NCBI GenBank assembly: GCA_013368375.1
Contig: JAACJP010000058.1
Location: forward strand, 1 to 64,000
Direction: 5' to 3'
Length of the DNA stretch: 64,000 bases
Source of the DNA: Tricholomella constricta
Taxonomy: Eukaryota; Basidiomycota; Agaricomycetes; Agaricales; Lyophyllaceae
Shown: in pieces, positions 20,382-29,886 of the stretch
How the letters are laid out: the number at the start of each line of letters is the position of its first letter
How positions within the stretch are numbered: position 1 is the stretch's first letter
Notes under the pieces: model-generated
Seen by the model: only the letters and a program-made list of their open reading frames with translations
What the model was told of the DNA's origin: nothing
Database searches by the model: none
Made by a program: the position numbers and the translations under genes

Positions 20382-23300
20382 ATGGATCCAAACCGAGTGC
20401 CACCGAGCGCTACCAGCTCTGAAAACACACCAACGATACAATCTATCGTCAATCCGCCAGTACCGCGACCTCCTATAGCCTATGTGCCGCCTCAACGTCG
20501 TTCGGACGAAGTCGGGCAAGGTGTAGCAGCAGCAGAGGGACCAACAGCGGTAAGTAGCCTGGAGCTACTATCAATGCACGCCACAGAGCGCCCAGCCGCA
20601 AGGTTAGGCACTCTGGGGGTCGAAACTGCTGAAGATGCGAGTCTTAGACATGCATCGGACGATGGCCCCGTACGATTGGCTCTCCAACAAGCGTACGCCG
20701 CGTACGCCGCCTCCCCGGCCCCCACTGCTGCGCCACAGTCTTCGGTACAAGCCCTGGTACACGCCAACACGGATAACCAGTCGGTTACGAGTGCGTACCT
20801 TCGACGACGGGCATTATCGCCTGTCAGCTCGACGGCAGAATCGGACAACGGGACCCTGAACATCTTCAGGTTCTCGCCCCTTCTCAAGCGCCAGGTTCAC
20901 CTCTACTGGTCAGAATACCAGTCGATGGTCCCAGACGCTAGTCGACGTACTCAGATGAATGAGAACGCGCTAGGCTCCGCCTACATACACTGTGCGATCA
21001 TGGACACGGAGCCTGATACGAACAGTATCGAATTTGTAAAGCTAGTTATCGAAGGCATTCGCTTCGAAATAGATAACTATTCTAAGGCCACTGTCTTGGA
21101 AGCATCGAGGTCTTCGACACCAAAAGCTCCGCAAGCAACAGTAGGAACAACACAAGCAGCCGACAGCATCGGCCCTGTGCTCACCACGCCTGTAAAAGTC
21201 GAGGATCGTTGGATGAAACACACGACGGCGTCAAACCGATTGAGGAAAGGCCTGCGCCTGCTCAAACACTACGGTTCACGACTGAGACATCACCGCCTGT
21301 GATACAAGTCCCTGGGAATGCATCCCGTCGATACCCAATGGCAGACTCGTGGGCAGACAGAGTCGCCCTCCAACGCGAGCGGGATCGAGACTTGCAGCAA
21401 CAGGGTCATTCGGTTTACGATGACCAGGGAGTGATCTTTATCGGACGTCAGCCCGTCGACCAAATGAAGAGCATTTATTTCGAGTCGATTGGACAACCTC
21501 ACGAACAGGATAATAATGCGCAGAGTGCCCCCTACGATGAGCACCTGCAGGGACGCGATCAACAGCATTCATTTGCTAGAGATCGACCCCCACATGAGAC
21601 TCCTGTAGTTTGTACGCATTTTACAAATGCTCGCGGACGCGGTAGGGGAATGAGCGTCATGAACCCTATATCACGAAACCCAGGTAGACCAAGTGAAACC
21701 CCTGGGCGTGGGTTCTCGATGCCTCCGCAAGTGCGGTCAACTTCCCGAAACCCTGGAGTCGCTGAAGCCATGGAACAACACCGAGATTCTATGCATGTAC
21801 GCTTGAAAGCGTTGCTAGAAGAACAACTCGGTACACGCCTGCAACTTCCCGAGGGTAGTAAATTGAGGCGATCAGACGCGTCCAAAACTATAACTCCATA
21901 TGCTGGAGGAACCAAGTTTAGCGACCTTGAAAGGTGGCTAACGGACATGTGCGTTCATTTAGCCGCATGCCAGAATGGTGGCGACGAACGCGACCGTGAA
22001 CGCGTGCTCGTTGTACCAGAGTTTCTCAGAGGAGAAGCTAAGACATGGTACCAGCGCCATGTCGTTCATGTAAACCGTCGTCAATGTCATTGGACGTTTG
22101 AAGACGTCATTCTTGGATTGTATGATCGCTTTGTACAGCCGTCAACAATGCAGGATGCACGAGAGGACTTCTACGATGCTACTTATAATGAGAGCATTGG
22201 AGTTCAAGGGTTTTATGACGAGCTCATGGACCACGCACAAAATATGGCTGTGTTCCCAGACGAATACACCGTGCGTGATACCTTCCTGGAAGGTATACCC
22301 AAAGATATGCTCGTCGCCCTAATTAAGGAAGGTGGATTGTCACCTGAGATAAATACAGTCGATGAGTTTGTCTCTGAGGCGAAGGCGTATGAGTCTGCCT
22401 CTAAGACAGCTGCGCACTACCTTGCTCGAAACTCACGCCGTCGTTCACGCCGGAATCCCGAAGTAACATCTTCGAGGCCCCGCGGAGGTGGGCGAATCGG
22501 TACCACTTTCATTCGCAAGTCCGCCTTAGCAGGAGGACTACACGCGAGAGTGGTGGCTACGCCACTGCGTGGACGAGGAGGAAAGGTGGGAGTGCAAGCA
22601 CGCCCCGACCCGAACTCGGGTGCGCCACCCAATAGACAGTTGGAACGCCCCCAACTGCATTCATCTCCGACACTGAATCCGTCACCGGCGGCAGATGTCA
22701 TCTGCTACAAATGCGGAAAGAAAGGTCATTACTCGAGAGAATGTAAACAGAAACCGTACCCCGTGCGTGCTCAGATACGAGCAGCTCGGACCGCAGTTGA
22801 TGAAGAGGACGATGATTCGGACATGGATCAGGAGAATGAGGCTGATGACGAGAGTGGACATACCTCTGCTAATGAAGCGGATAATCCACCTGAGTCGTCG
22901 GTAGACAGCGACAGCGATGAACTCATTGAGGTCGATGTCTATGATAATGACTACTACTCCCGAGACAGCGAGACTGAAGTCCTGAGGGCGATAACGGAAT
23001 TACCGTTGGATGAAACTCGCCAGATAAAGATGCGCAAAGTACATCTTCGCGCATCGAAAGTAGCTAAGGCTCGCCCAGTGCATAAGCGCGACGACAAGGA
23101 GTGTTTGGCCACATATGTCAATGTAGGCGGACACGACGTGTGGACGCTATGGGACTCGGGTAGTACAACTACGGGCGTAACCCCGGCATTCTCCCAGGTA
23201 GCGGGACTGCACGTGTATCCGTTGGATGCACCGATAACGCTGCAATTGGGAACGATTGGAAGTCGCTCGACAGTGAACTTTGGGTCTGATGTGTTAGTTA

Positions 23301-23524
23301 AAACACACGGATCTGAAGAAATGCTGTATGTCGATATAGCAAACTTTGACCGATATGATATGATTATCGGTACACCGTTTATGCGAAGGCATGGAGTTAT
23401 CCTTGATTTCGCGACGAATACAGTTGTGGTCAACGGTGTATCAACCGAAGCCACGAAGGTAGACCTCCGGGATACTGATGGACGGCTGCGCCGCTATCGT
23501 ACCACGGATAAACCTCGGGATTGA
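20382..23524 (+). pseudogene. F2 copy 1 gag-protease
   Basis: Starts MDPNRVPPSATSSE. It continues through a Ser/Pro/Ala-rich N-terminal region, the retrotransposon-gag core (WLTDMCVHLAACQ...FLRGEAKTWYQRH...LYDRFVQPSTMQDA), a CCHC knuckle (CYKCGKKGHYSREC, about 22700-22745), an acidic linker and a retropepsin-like domain (WTLWDSGSTTT...YDMIIGTPFMRRHG). A one-base deletion near 21210 (GATCGTTGG against GATCGTGTGG in copy 2) moves the frame from 20382-21302 to 21209-23524. It ends with TGA (23522-23524), after which pol continues in the same frame. The uninterrupted gag core here shows the empty site for the MITE found in copy 2. Confidence 0.88.
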
Positions 23525-25446
23525 CTCCCACGAGTCACAGTAGAAGACGTTCCGGAGGAAGAGGTGCACAAAATGCATAGTCTTTAATCGGACGCGCCAT
23601 GTCTACTGATGAGCGAGGAAGAGTATATAGATACTCTTCAGGGGGAGAAAGGGTCAACCGAGTATGAAAAGAAAGACAAAATGCACAAAATGCAGCACAA
23701 AGAACCCAAATCTTCGCAAATCGATAATTTGGATAGCACTGAGGAGAAGGTAAAATTACCGGAACCACAAGTGTCGCCACAAGTGGCGCAGGAGAAACCC
23801 AAGCGAACATTTTGGGATCGACCTGTACCACATCCGCAAGTCGATTGGGTGTACGATCCTCGAATGCCATTTGAATGGAACAAGGTAATTGCGTCCATGC
23901 GTGCATATACGCGAGTCCAAGCGCCTCAAGGCGAGATATATCGCGATGCGCGCCCAGACGAGATATCCGAACCGTCAGTATATGTCGGGACAATAGCTGG
24001 TAGTACTACAGGAAGTACGCCACAGTCACGGCAAGTACGACTGGAAGTACCAGATGAGACGGAAGAACGGATACAAGCCCTCCGCGATAGGTATGAGAAA
24101 CCAACCACGGAAGGGAAGCGACGAAAGGATGGGAATATAAAGATCACAAGTAAACTCACTACTGAAGATTATCCCCGCCTACGTCAGCAATGGCATGATG
24201 AATTCCAAGATATGGTGAATGGAACTCCTAACACGTTACCACCGTGGAGGGAAGTTAACCATGAGATTCATTTAATCGATGAGAATGCACGGTATCACTA
24301 TCACTTACCGCGGTGCCCAAATTCGCTGAGAGAAGAATTCCACGCGAAGATAAACCGCTATGTGGATGCTAAGTGGTGGGAGCCACGGTCCGTCAGCCAA
24401 GCAGCCCCACTACTGTGCATACCGAAGAAAGATGGTTCGCTACGAACTGCACTCGACGCACGTCAACGGAACGATAACACCGTGAAAGACGTGACACCAC
24501 TACCCGATCAAGAAATTATTCGGGAAGATGTGGCGCGGGCGAAGATTAGATCAAAAATTGATCTAACCGACGCCTATGAGCAAGTGCGTATACGACCAGA
24601 GGATGTACATAAAACAGCCTTTGCGACTATCGCCGGCACCTATGTCAGCAATATAATGCAGATAGGTGACTGCAACGCACCTGCCACATTCCAGAGACTC
24701 ATGACATCAACCTTTCGAGACTTGATTGGTAGATTCATGCATGTCTACCTGGATGATATCTTTATCTTTTCAGAATCGATAGAAGAGCATGAGAAACACC
24801 CACGAATAGTATTCGAGAGACTCAGAGCTGCTTCTTTGTATCTGAAATGGAAGAAATGCGAATTATACGCGTTCGTCGAGGAGATTCTGGGACATAGGTG
24901 GTCCGAGGGTGCCATTGAATTTCAAGTTCGATGGTCCCTGGGGGACACTACGTGGGAGCCGCGTGAGCACTGCGAATCCCTGGCAGCTCTCGATAGATAC
25001 CTCGAGCTCCAGGGGGTGAAGCGTATATCGCAGCTGTTAGGGCGACCTTAGAGCAGAGCTTAGTCGTGCTGGCAAAGGGGAATCCAAAGTTATATTGATG
25101 TACAGCAAACGAAGGTAAGTAAGGCTTACCTGGCAAAGGGGAATCCAAAGAGAATAGTGTAAAGGATTCCCAGATGCCAGGGGGCCGGCTATATACGAGT
25201 GTACTGTACATGTGATAATAACGAGCGGTTCCGGATGCTGTCTGATGGTAACCGTCGTCGGGATGTCGGGTGATCGGGAAACAGTGTCAGGCCTAAACAG
25301 GGAAGGGAGGGAAACGACAGGAGTCAGAGCATCAGGGTCGGGATCGCGATCGGGCAGGAGCGATCACACGTGTCGAGGGGCGGTCGATGAGCATAGGAGG
25401 GCACGAACAGGTGTTCCCCTAACAGCAGCTCGCAAAGCTGCGCTGA
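23525..25446 (+). pseudogene. F2 copy 1 pol, 2.34-kb deletion, solo LTR inside
   Basis: In frame with the upstream gag. A second stop (TAA in CATAGTCTTTAATCGG, near 23585) precedes MSEEEYIDTLQGEK. RT is present through YLDDIFIFSE and KKCELYA. At 24870/24871 it jumps to FVEEILGHRW in the chromodomain. Compared with copy 2 this removes 41931-44270, exactly 2340 bases, so the frame is kept while RNase H and integrase are lost. A 390-bp solo LTR (25035-25424, TSD GCAGC) sits in the last codons; the original stop is 25444-25446. Confidence 0.9.
25035..25424 (-). mobile_element. Solo LTR, E type (390 bp)
   Basis: On the minus strand it runs TGTTAGGGGAACACCTG...CGCCCTAACA. A perfect 5-bp duplication GCAGC flanks it (25030-25034 and 25425-25429). 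The uninterrupted sequence cgcagctcgcaaag in F2 copy 2 (near 44430) is the empty site. It is the product of LTR-LTR recombination after an insertion of an E-type element. Confidence 0.95.
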
Positions 25447-25587
25447 GGTGTGGCATGCAATGTGCGCCACACAGCCACAGCGTGGCTGGACTCGATCACT
25501 TCGATCGAGTGGAGCTCCGATCGGGGGAACGAAAAATTTTCTCTCTGCCCCCTTGTGCACTACCACTATCAATAGAAATCGCACCTA

Positions 25588-27765
25588 ATGTCGTCTGGAC
25601 AAGAATCACTGAGTTTTCGAGGAAACTCAAGAGGGGGAGGAACACGTGGACGCCGCGGTCGCAATAACCGCAGCGCTACGAGTAATTCACCTCGCGTACA
25701 ACATGCGCAACAAACTACGCAACCGCAAAACCAAGCACAGTCTCCACTGTCGTTTGGATCGATAGCATACCAGCCCACAATGGTACCGAGCTATCAGCCG
25801 CTCGAAGGACAGAATCCTTCCAACACAGGCGAGACACCTGCTCCTGGACCCACCGTTGAGCGCCTGCGCGCCCAATGGATGTCGATGGACATGGAGCAGG
25901 GCAACTCGAGCCTGGACAGCTGCCTGATGCTAAGAACAGAAGCGTCGAGATGGGACACCCCTCACAACAGCGTGGTGGTAACAAACCACACCGCCCAAAG
26001 GGGGGTGAACGAGCCGTCGAAGAGAAGGAAGGAAATCCCTCGAACTCTCATGGAAATACTCGAGGTACGCATGCTGCGCCATGCAACGCACCACATGCTA
26101 ATATGGGAACGAACCCAGACGGTATATTCAACCGCCTCGAGACCGTCGGAGTAGCACCCGACTTTGTAGTCGACTTTATCCATGATGGAATGGCAAGGGT
26201 CGTGATAGGACAACTACTCGACACCATTGACCGCCTTCAATGAGAAGTTGACCAGCAAACTATGGCTAAACGCCACATCACCGAGGAGCTGCAACGCGCG
26301 CTATGTAAGCGCCCCGCATCGCCGAACGCGATGCCTTATACCGACAAGCGTAGTTGGACGCAGGGTCCTCAGACCGCACCCACATCGGTGCAGTCCACGG
26401 CGCCAGTGCAAGAAATAGGATCTGCGCCCACAAGCGCCGCCAAAGTACCTCTAGTGATCCCCACTATCGAGGTACCCTTTCCTCTTGGCGTACCTCCGCA
26501 CATTGATGCTGGACGTATTGTACTTATGATACGTCAGGCCTTTGCGGTGCCCGAGCAGATGCCCGTCGACGATGTACGATTGGTCGACGCTAGCTCGCCT
26601 GCCGATGAACCGATGCAAGAGACTGTAGAGCCCTCTACCATCGGTACGCTGAAGGAGGAACCAGCAAGCGAAACCGCCGACGAGCGTAGCTTACGAATGA
26701 AGCACAACACCTCAGTCCGCCGCGACCGCCTTGCTGCAGACCGAGAAGCCAACGAACGCTTGAAGTATAACTTTGAGACATTCGGACGCATTCCAGATAC
26801 TATTGGCGTACTACACATCAATGGTACTCCCGAACGCCACAACGCGTTTGGTGGACTACTTCACCGACGCCTGTACTGGTCACCGTACAGTAATACAGTG
26901 TTTGCCTCTCAGAGCGCTAGTCGCGCTCTAGAATACGAACGTGAACACAAAACCGCATTCAATGCGACAGGTTCACCTTTGTACAAGTGTGCACCTCGCG
27001 GGTTCCCTATGTCCCCTCGAGACATCCGCAATCTGGTTCAGTTCCATGACGATAACTTCAACATGGATACCGAACGTGTGGAAGCCCACTACATACTCTG
27101 GGACTTCTATCGTATCGCTTCACGATACGCCGAACCCCACAGAGACCGGACTATGAAGTTTATCCTTCAACGAGAATACTTCGATCCGGCTCACAAACCA
27201 TCGATACGCGATGACGCTGCGTGGACACGACCTGTGTTACCACCGCCCGCTGGAGTATTGTCTACTTCAGCGCGCAACCCACGAACCCGTGGAGCGGGTT
27301 TACCCATACCATCGGTATCGCAAGCCCTGGACTTCACCGTGTGGGGACAATATATTGTACACCACGGAAGGCCAGGCCTAGACAATGTATACAGCGGTCT
27401 AGTGATTGACTACAACTTCTCGATCCACTTCCGCACTGTGGTCGGGTACGCCCTTGGTCGCGCCATAAGCCCTACCCGAGCCGCATCTCGTGTCGCATTC
27501 ATGCGCCTATACGCCATGATCATTGCTCGACCGAACCTCTATCGAGAAGCGGTGGACTCGTGGAATGCCATTCACCCATTGCATCGCATCCCCGACCACT
27601 TACCTTCTACGGCAAGCCTTGGTCGCTTAGCTCTTCCTGAGGAGCATGCCGCCAACTTAACCGAAATGGACGTAATCCGTACTCTTCTTGCCAATCGACT
27701 ACCCGTCGCTTGGATTGATCACGCCTATCCCTACGGCCTCCACTACTTGGATGCGCATTATATGG
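25588..27765 (+). pseudogene. F2 copy 1 ORF3 (frameshifted, truncated)
   Basis: Homologue of 44593-47241, starting MSSGQESLSFRGNSRGGG. A one-base deletion near 25870 shifts the frame to 25875-26243. A nonsense codon TGA (26241-26243) replaces a CGA codon, and the frame then continues to about 27762. There it diverges after LHYLDAHY, so roughly the last 150 codons and the 3' LTR are missing. Conserved tracts such as YLLWDFYRIASRYAEPHRDR and DNVYSGLVIDYNFSIHFRTV are retained. It has the same unknown function as its homologue. Confidence 0.85.
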
Positions 27766-28037
27766 TGATAGTGCTAGAAGACCTGTAGGTGCTGTGCACA
27801 ACAACAAAACAACTAACAACTAGGGGGGGGGCGAGAAGTGTTAAAAGTTCCCAAACACGCGAGTGTGCAGGGTTTGTAAGTGTTGTTCGAGGTAGGTAAA
27901 AGGCGATCCGACTTGTCAGTAGTCGAACCGACGGTGATGCGACGAAGGCGATGGGGTACGACGTTCCCCGATGGAACGGGTCGGCGACGCGACTTTCGGT
28001 GTCGGTCGTGCGACAACGAGACGAATGAGGTTAATAC
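27766..28037 (+). other. Possible start of another LTR (PPT + TGTT...)
   Basis: Just after the F2 break, a polypurine run (aactagggggggggcgagaag, 27821-27838) is followed by TGTTAAAAGTTCCC. This resembles a polypurine tract/3' LTR junction of an unrelated element. The putative LTR would run into M, whose TSD AATAC lies at 28033-28037, and on past it to the sequence now at 9193 and downward. No second copy is in the window, so this is a suggestion only. Confidence 0.3.
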
Positions 28038-28507
28038 TGTTAGGGGAACTCCCTTTCGCGCCCTCCGACGCTCACCGATCGTCCCCCCGCTCATGCGATC
28101 GCTCCCCCGACCGTTCGCGATCCCGACCCCCGATGCTCCGACCCAAGCGTCGGTGTATATACTTACACACTTCCTGTCGCTTCCCATCTCTCCCTGCGCG
28201 CACCCGACGCCGATCCCGACCACCCGACATCCCGACGTCGGCTGTCCCAACTCGTGCCCGTACCCTGAGCCACGAGGATCGGACAGCGTCGGGAACGTGT
28301 CCATACACGCGCCGCAGACCATTCCTTGATTATTATGTACAGTACTCGTATATAGTCGGCCCACTGGCATTGGGGATCCTTAGTCTATTCTCTTCGGATT
28401 CCCCTCTGCCAGGTAAGCCCCTCTTTACATTCCTCACTGTACTTAATATAACTTCGGATTCCCCTCTGCCAGTACGACTCAGTTCTGCTCGTGAGGTCGC
28501 CCTAACA
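28038..28507 (+). mobile_element. LTR of element M (5' LTR, 470 bp)
   Basis: TGTTAGGGGAACTCCC...CGCCCTAACA, the partner of 9194-9663 (same length, TSD AATAC in opposite orientation). It has a TATATA box at 28349-28354 and a presumed RNA start about 28380 (TTAGTCTATTCT). A GTAAGC donor follows CCAG at 28413, and a second copy of GGATTCCCCTCTGCCAG ends at 28472. It drives the most complete element of the family in this window. Confidence 0.93.
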
Positions 28508-28521
28508 GCAGAATAGACTAA
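28508..28521 (+). promoter_or_regulatory. Self-priming primer-binding site (M type)
   Basis: GCAGAATAGACTAA directly follows the LTR. Twelve bases (28510-28521) pair with TTAGTCTATTCT at 28380-28391, the presumed RNA 5' end. In N-type elements both partners read differently (AGAATAGTGTAAA with TTTACACTATTCT), so the pairing is preserved by matching changes. Confidence 0.72.
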
Positions 28522-28635
28522 ACCTAAGACCCGGCGAGGCCGACCGATCAAGCTTCCGCGTCGAAACACGTGTCTGCTACACGCAACCCGTCCAACACGC
28601 GCCCGCTCCGATCATCGCCCAAGCCCCGTCTCGAG

Positions 28636-29853
28636 ATGTCCGAATTCGGTGATTTTGACACGCCATCGTCTCCCCCTGCGCTTACGCCAGAAGAGCGACT
28701 GGCGAGCCTCGAAACCACGATATCGGCTCTCTCCCACACCCAAACCTCCAACTCGGCCACCCTGGACCGCATCTCCTCTCTTTTAGATACCCTCATTTTG
28801 GGGAACCCCTCCGCTGCCTCCCCAGCAGCATCTACGACCCCCGCGACGCCGGCGCAACCCTCGCCGACGTCTCCTCCTCCGCGATCAGGATCGCACATTC
28901 GGCCGTCGCCTCCTCCCACCTACGATGGCGCACGATTGGGCGGACGTGCCTTCTGGAATGCGTGTCAGCTCTACTTCTCGCTGACCACCGGGCAGTTCAC
29001 CGACGACCACGCCCGAATTAGCTGGGTGTTGTCGTTCATGCAACACGGTCGCGCTGCCGACTTCGTCGGTCGCGTCTTTCAGTGCGGGTCAGTGAAGCGC
29101 GCGTTCCCGACCTGGGACGACTTCGTATCGAACTTCGAGAAGGAGTTCTTCCTGTTTGACGAGGTCGCCGACGCCGCGCTCATCCTCGAGTCGACGGCGT
29201 ATTTCCAGAACGGGCGCACCATCGACGAGTACATAGACTCGTTCAAGGCCCTGTGGGTCAAGGCCGACTACCCGGATGGTCGCCACCTGGTCCTCAAGTT
29301 CCGTCGGGGCATGGACCCGAAGCTTTCGAAGCGACTCGGAAGCATCACCACGGGTCGGCCCAACGACTCCAAGATCGAGGACTGGCTAGCAATCGCCCGT
29401 TCCCAGGACTTCATCATGAGGACCGAGGAGGACTTCCACCGTCGGACACCTCCGACCATCCCGTCGGCTAGTCGCCCGACCGCCCTCGTCCCTGTGCACC
29501 CAGTCGCGCCAGCTCTCCACTGGCGACCTTCTGCGCAACCAGTCGCTCCTGCTCGTGTGTCGGCTCCGACGCATGTCGCGCATGCCCCCCGCGCGCCGGC
29601 TCTTTCTCCCGGTGTCCCTATGGACATTGATCGATTCACCGGTCGCCCTGTTCGCGACGACAAGTGCCGTCGGTGCAAACAACCAGGGCACTTCTGGCGT
29701 GACTGTCCATTGCGCTTCGACGTGCGCCACATCATGCCGGAGGAACTGGATGAGCTGATCATGCAGCTACTGGCGCGCAAGGATGCGATCCCGGCTGACC
29801 CGACTCCCGAGTCGGCCGACCCGACCGCCTTGGCCACGGAAGAGGATTTTTAG
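28636..29853 (+). CDS. Gag protein of M/N chimeric Ty3 element
   Basis: Structural protein of 405 residues, open throughout. The ATG at 28636 is chosen because the same MSxFG start after CTCGAG occurs in the other gag copies; the in-frame codons upstream belong to the leader. It has a Pro-rich linker, the gag core (FWNACQLYFSLTTGQFTDDHARISWVLSFMQHG; FEKEFFLFDEVADAALILES) and one CCHC knuckle (CRRCKQPGHFWRDC, about 29665-29705). It stops at TAG 29851-29853 within TTTTTAG. Pol overlaps in the -1 frame. The 5' part comes from element M. A crossover to N may lie anywhere between here and the 3' LTR, because the C-terminal part is identical to that of 13823-15043. Confidence 0.93.
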   Translation: MSEFGDFDTPSSPPALTPEERLASLETTISALSHTQTSNSATLDRISSLLDTLILGNPSAASPAASTTPATPAQPSPTSPPPRSGSHIRPSPPPTYDGARLGGRAFWNACQLYFSLTTGQFTDDHARISWVLSFMQHGRAADFVGRVFQCGSVKRAFPTWDDFVSNFEKEFFLFDEVADAALILESTAYFQNGRTIDEYIDSFKALWVKADYPDGRHLVLKFRRGMDPKLSKRLGSITTGRPNDSKIEDWLAIARSQDFIMRTEEDFHRRTPPTIPSASRPTALVPVHPVAPALHWRPSAQPVAPARVSAPTHVAHAPRAPALSPGVPMDIDRFTGRPVRDDKCRRCKQPGHFWRDCPLRFDVRHIMPEELDELIMQLLARKDAIPADPTPESADPTALATEEDF

Positions 29854-29886
29854 TCGCACAACGGGTGAAAAGTACGCCCCCGTTGT
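29847..29886 (+). promoter_or_regulatory. Putative -1 frameshift signal at gag/pol junction
   Basis: Gag ends GAT TTT TAG. A tRNA on TTT can re-pair with TTT one base back and continue as TTA GTC GCA in the pol frame. Four bases after the stop, an 8-bp stem starts: ACAACGGG (29858-29865) pairs with CCCGTTGT (29879-29886) around a 13-base loop. Element E has the same arrangement (TTTTTAA plus the identical stem, loop changed) near 48265-48305 on the minus strand. Confidence 0.5.

Noticed and set aside
25035..25424. LTR at the end of F2 copy 1 taken as its own 3' LTR
   Set aside because: It belongs to the TGTTAGGG family, is in the opposite orientation and is bounded by a GCAGC TSD within codons conserved in copy 2; it is a solo LTR insertion.
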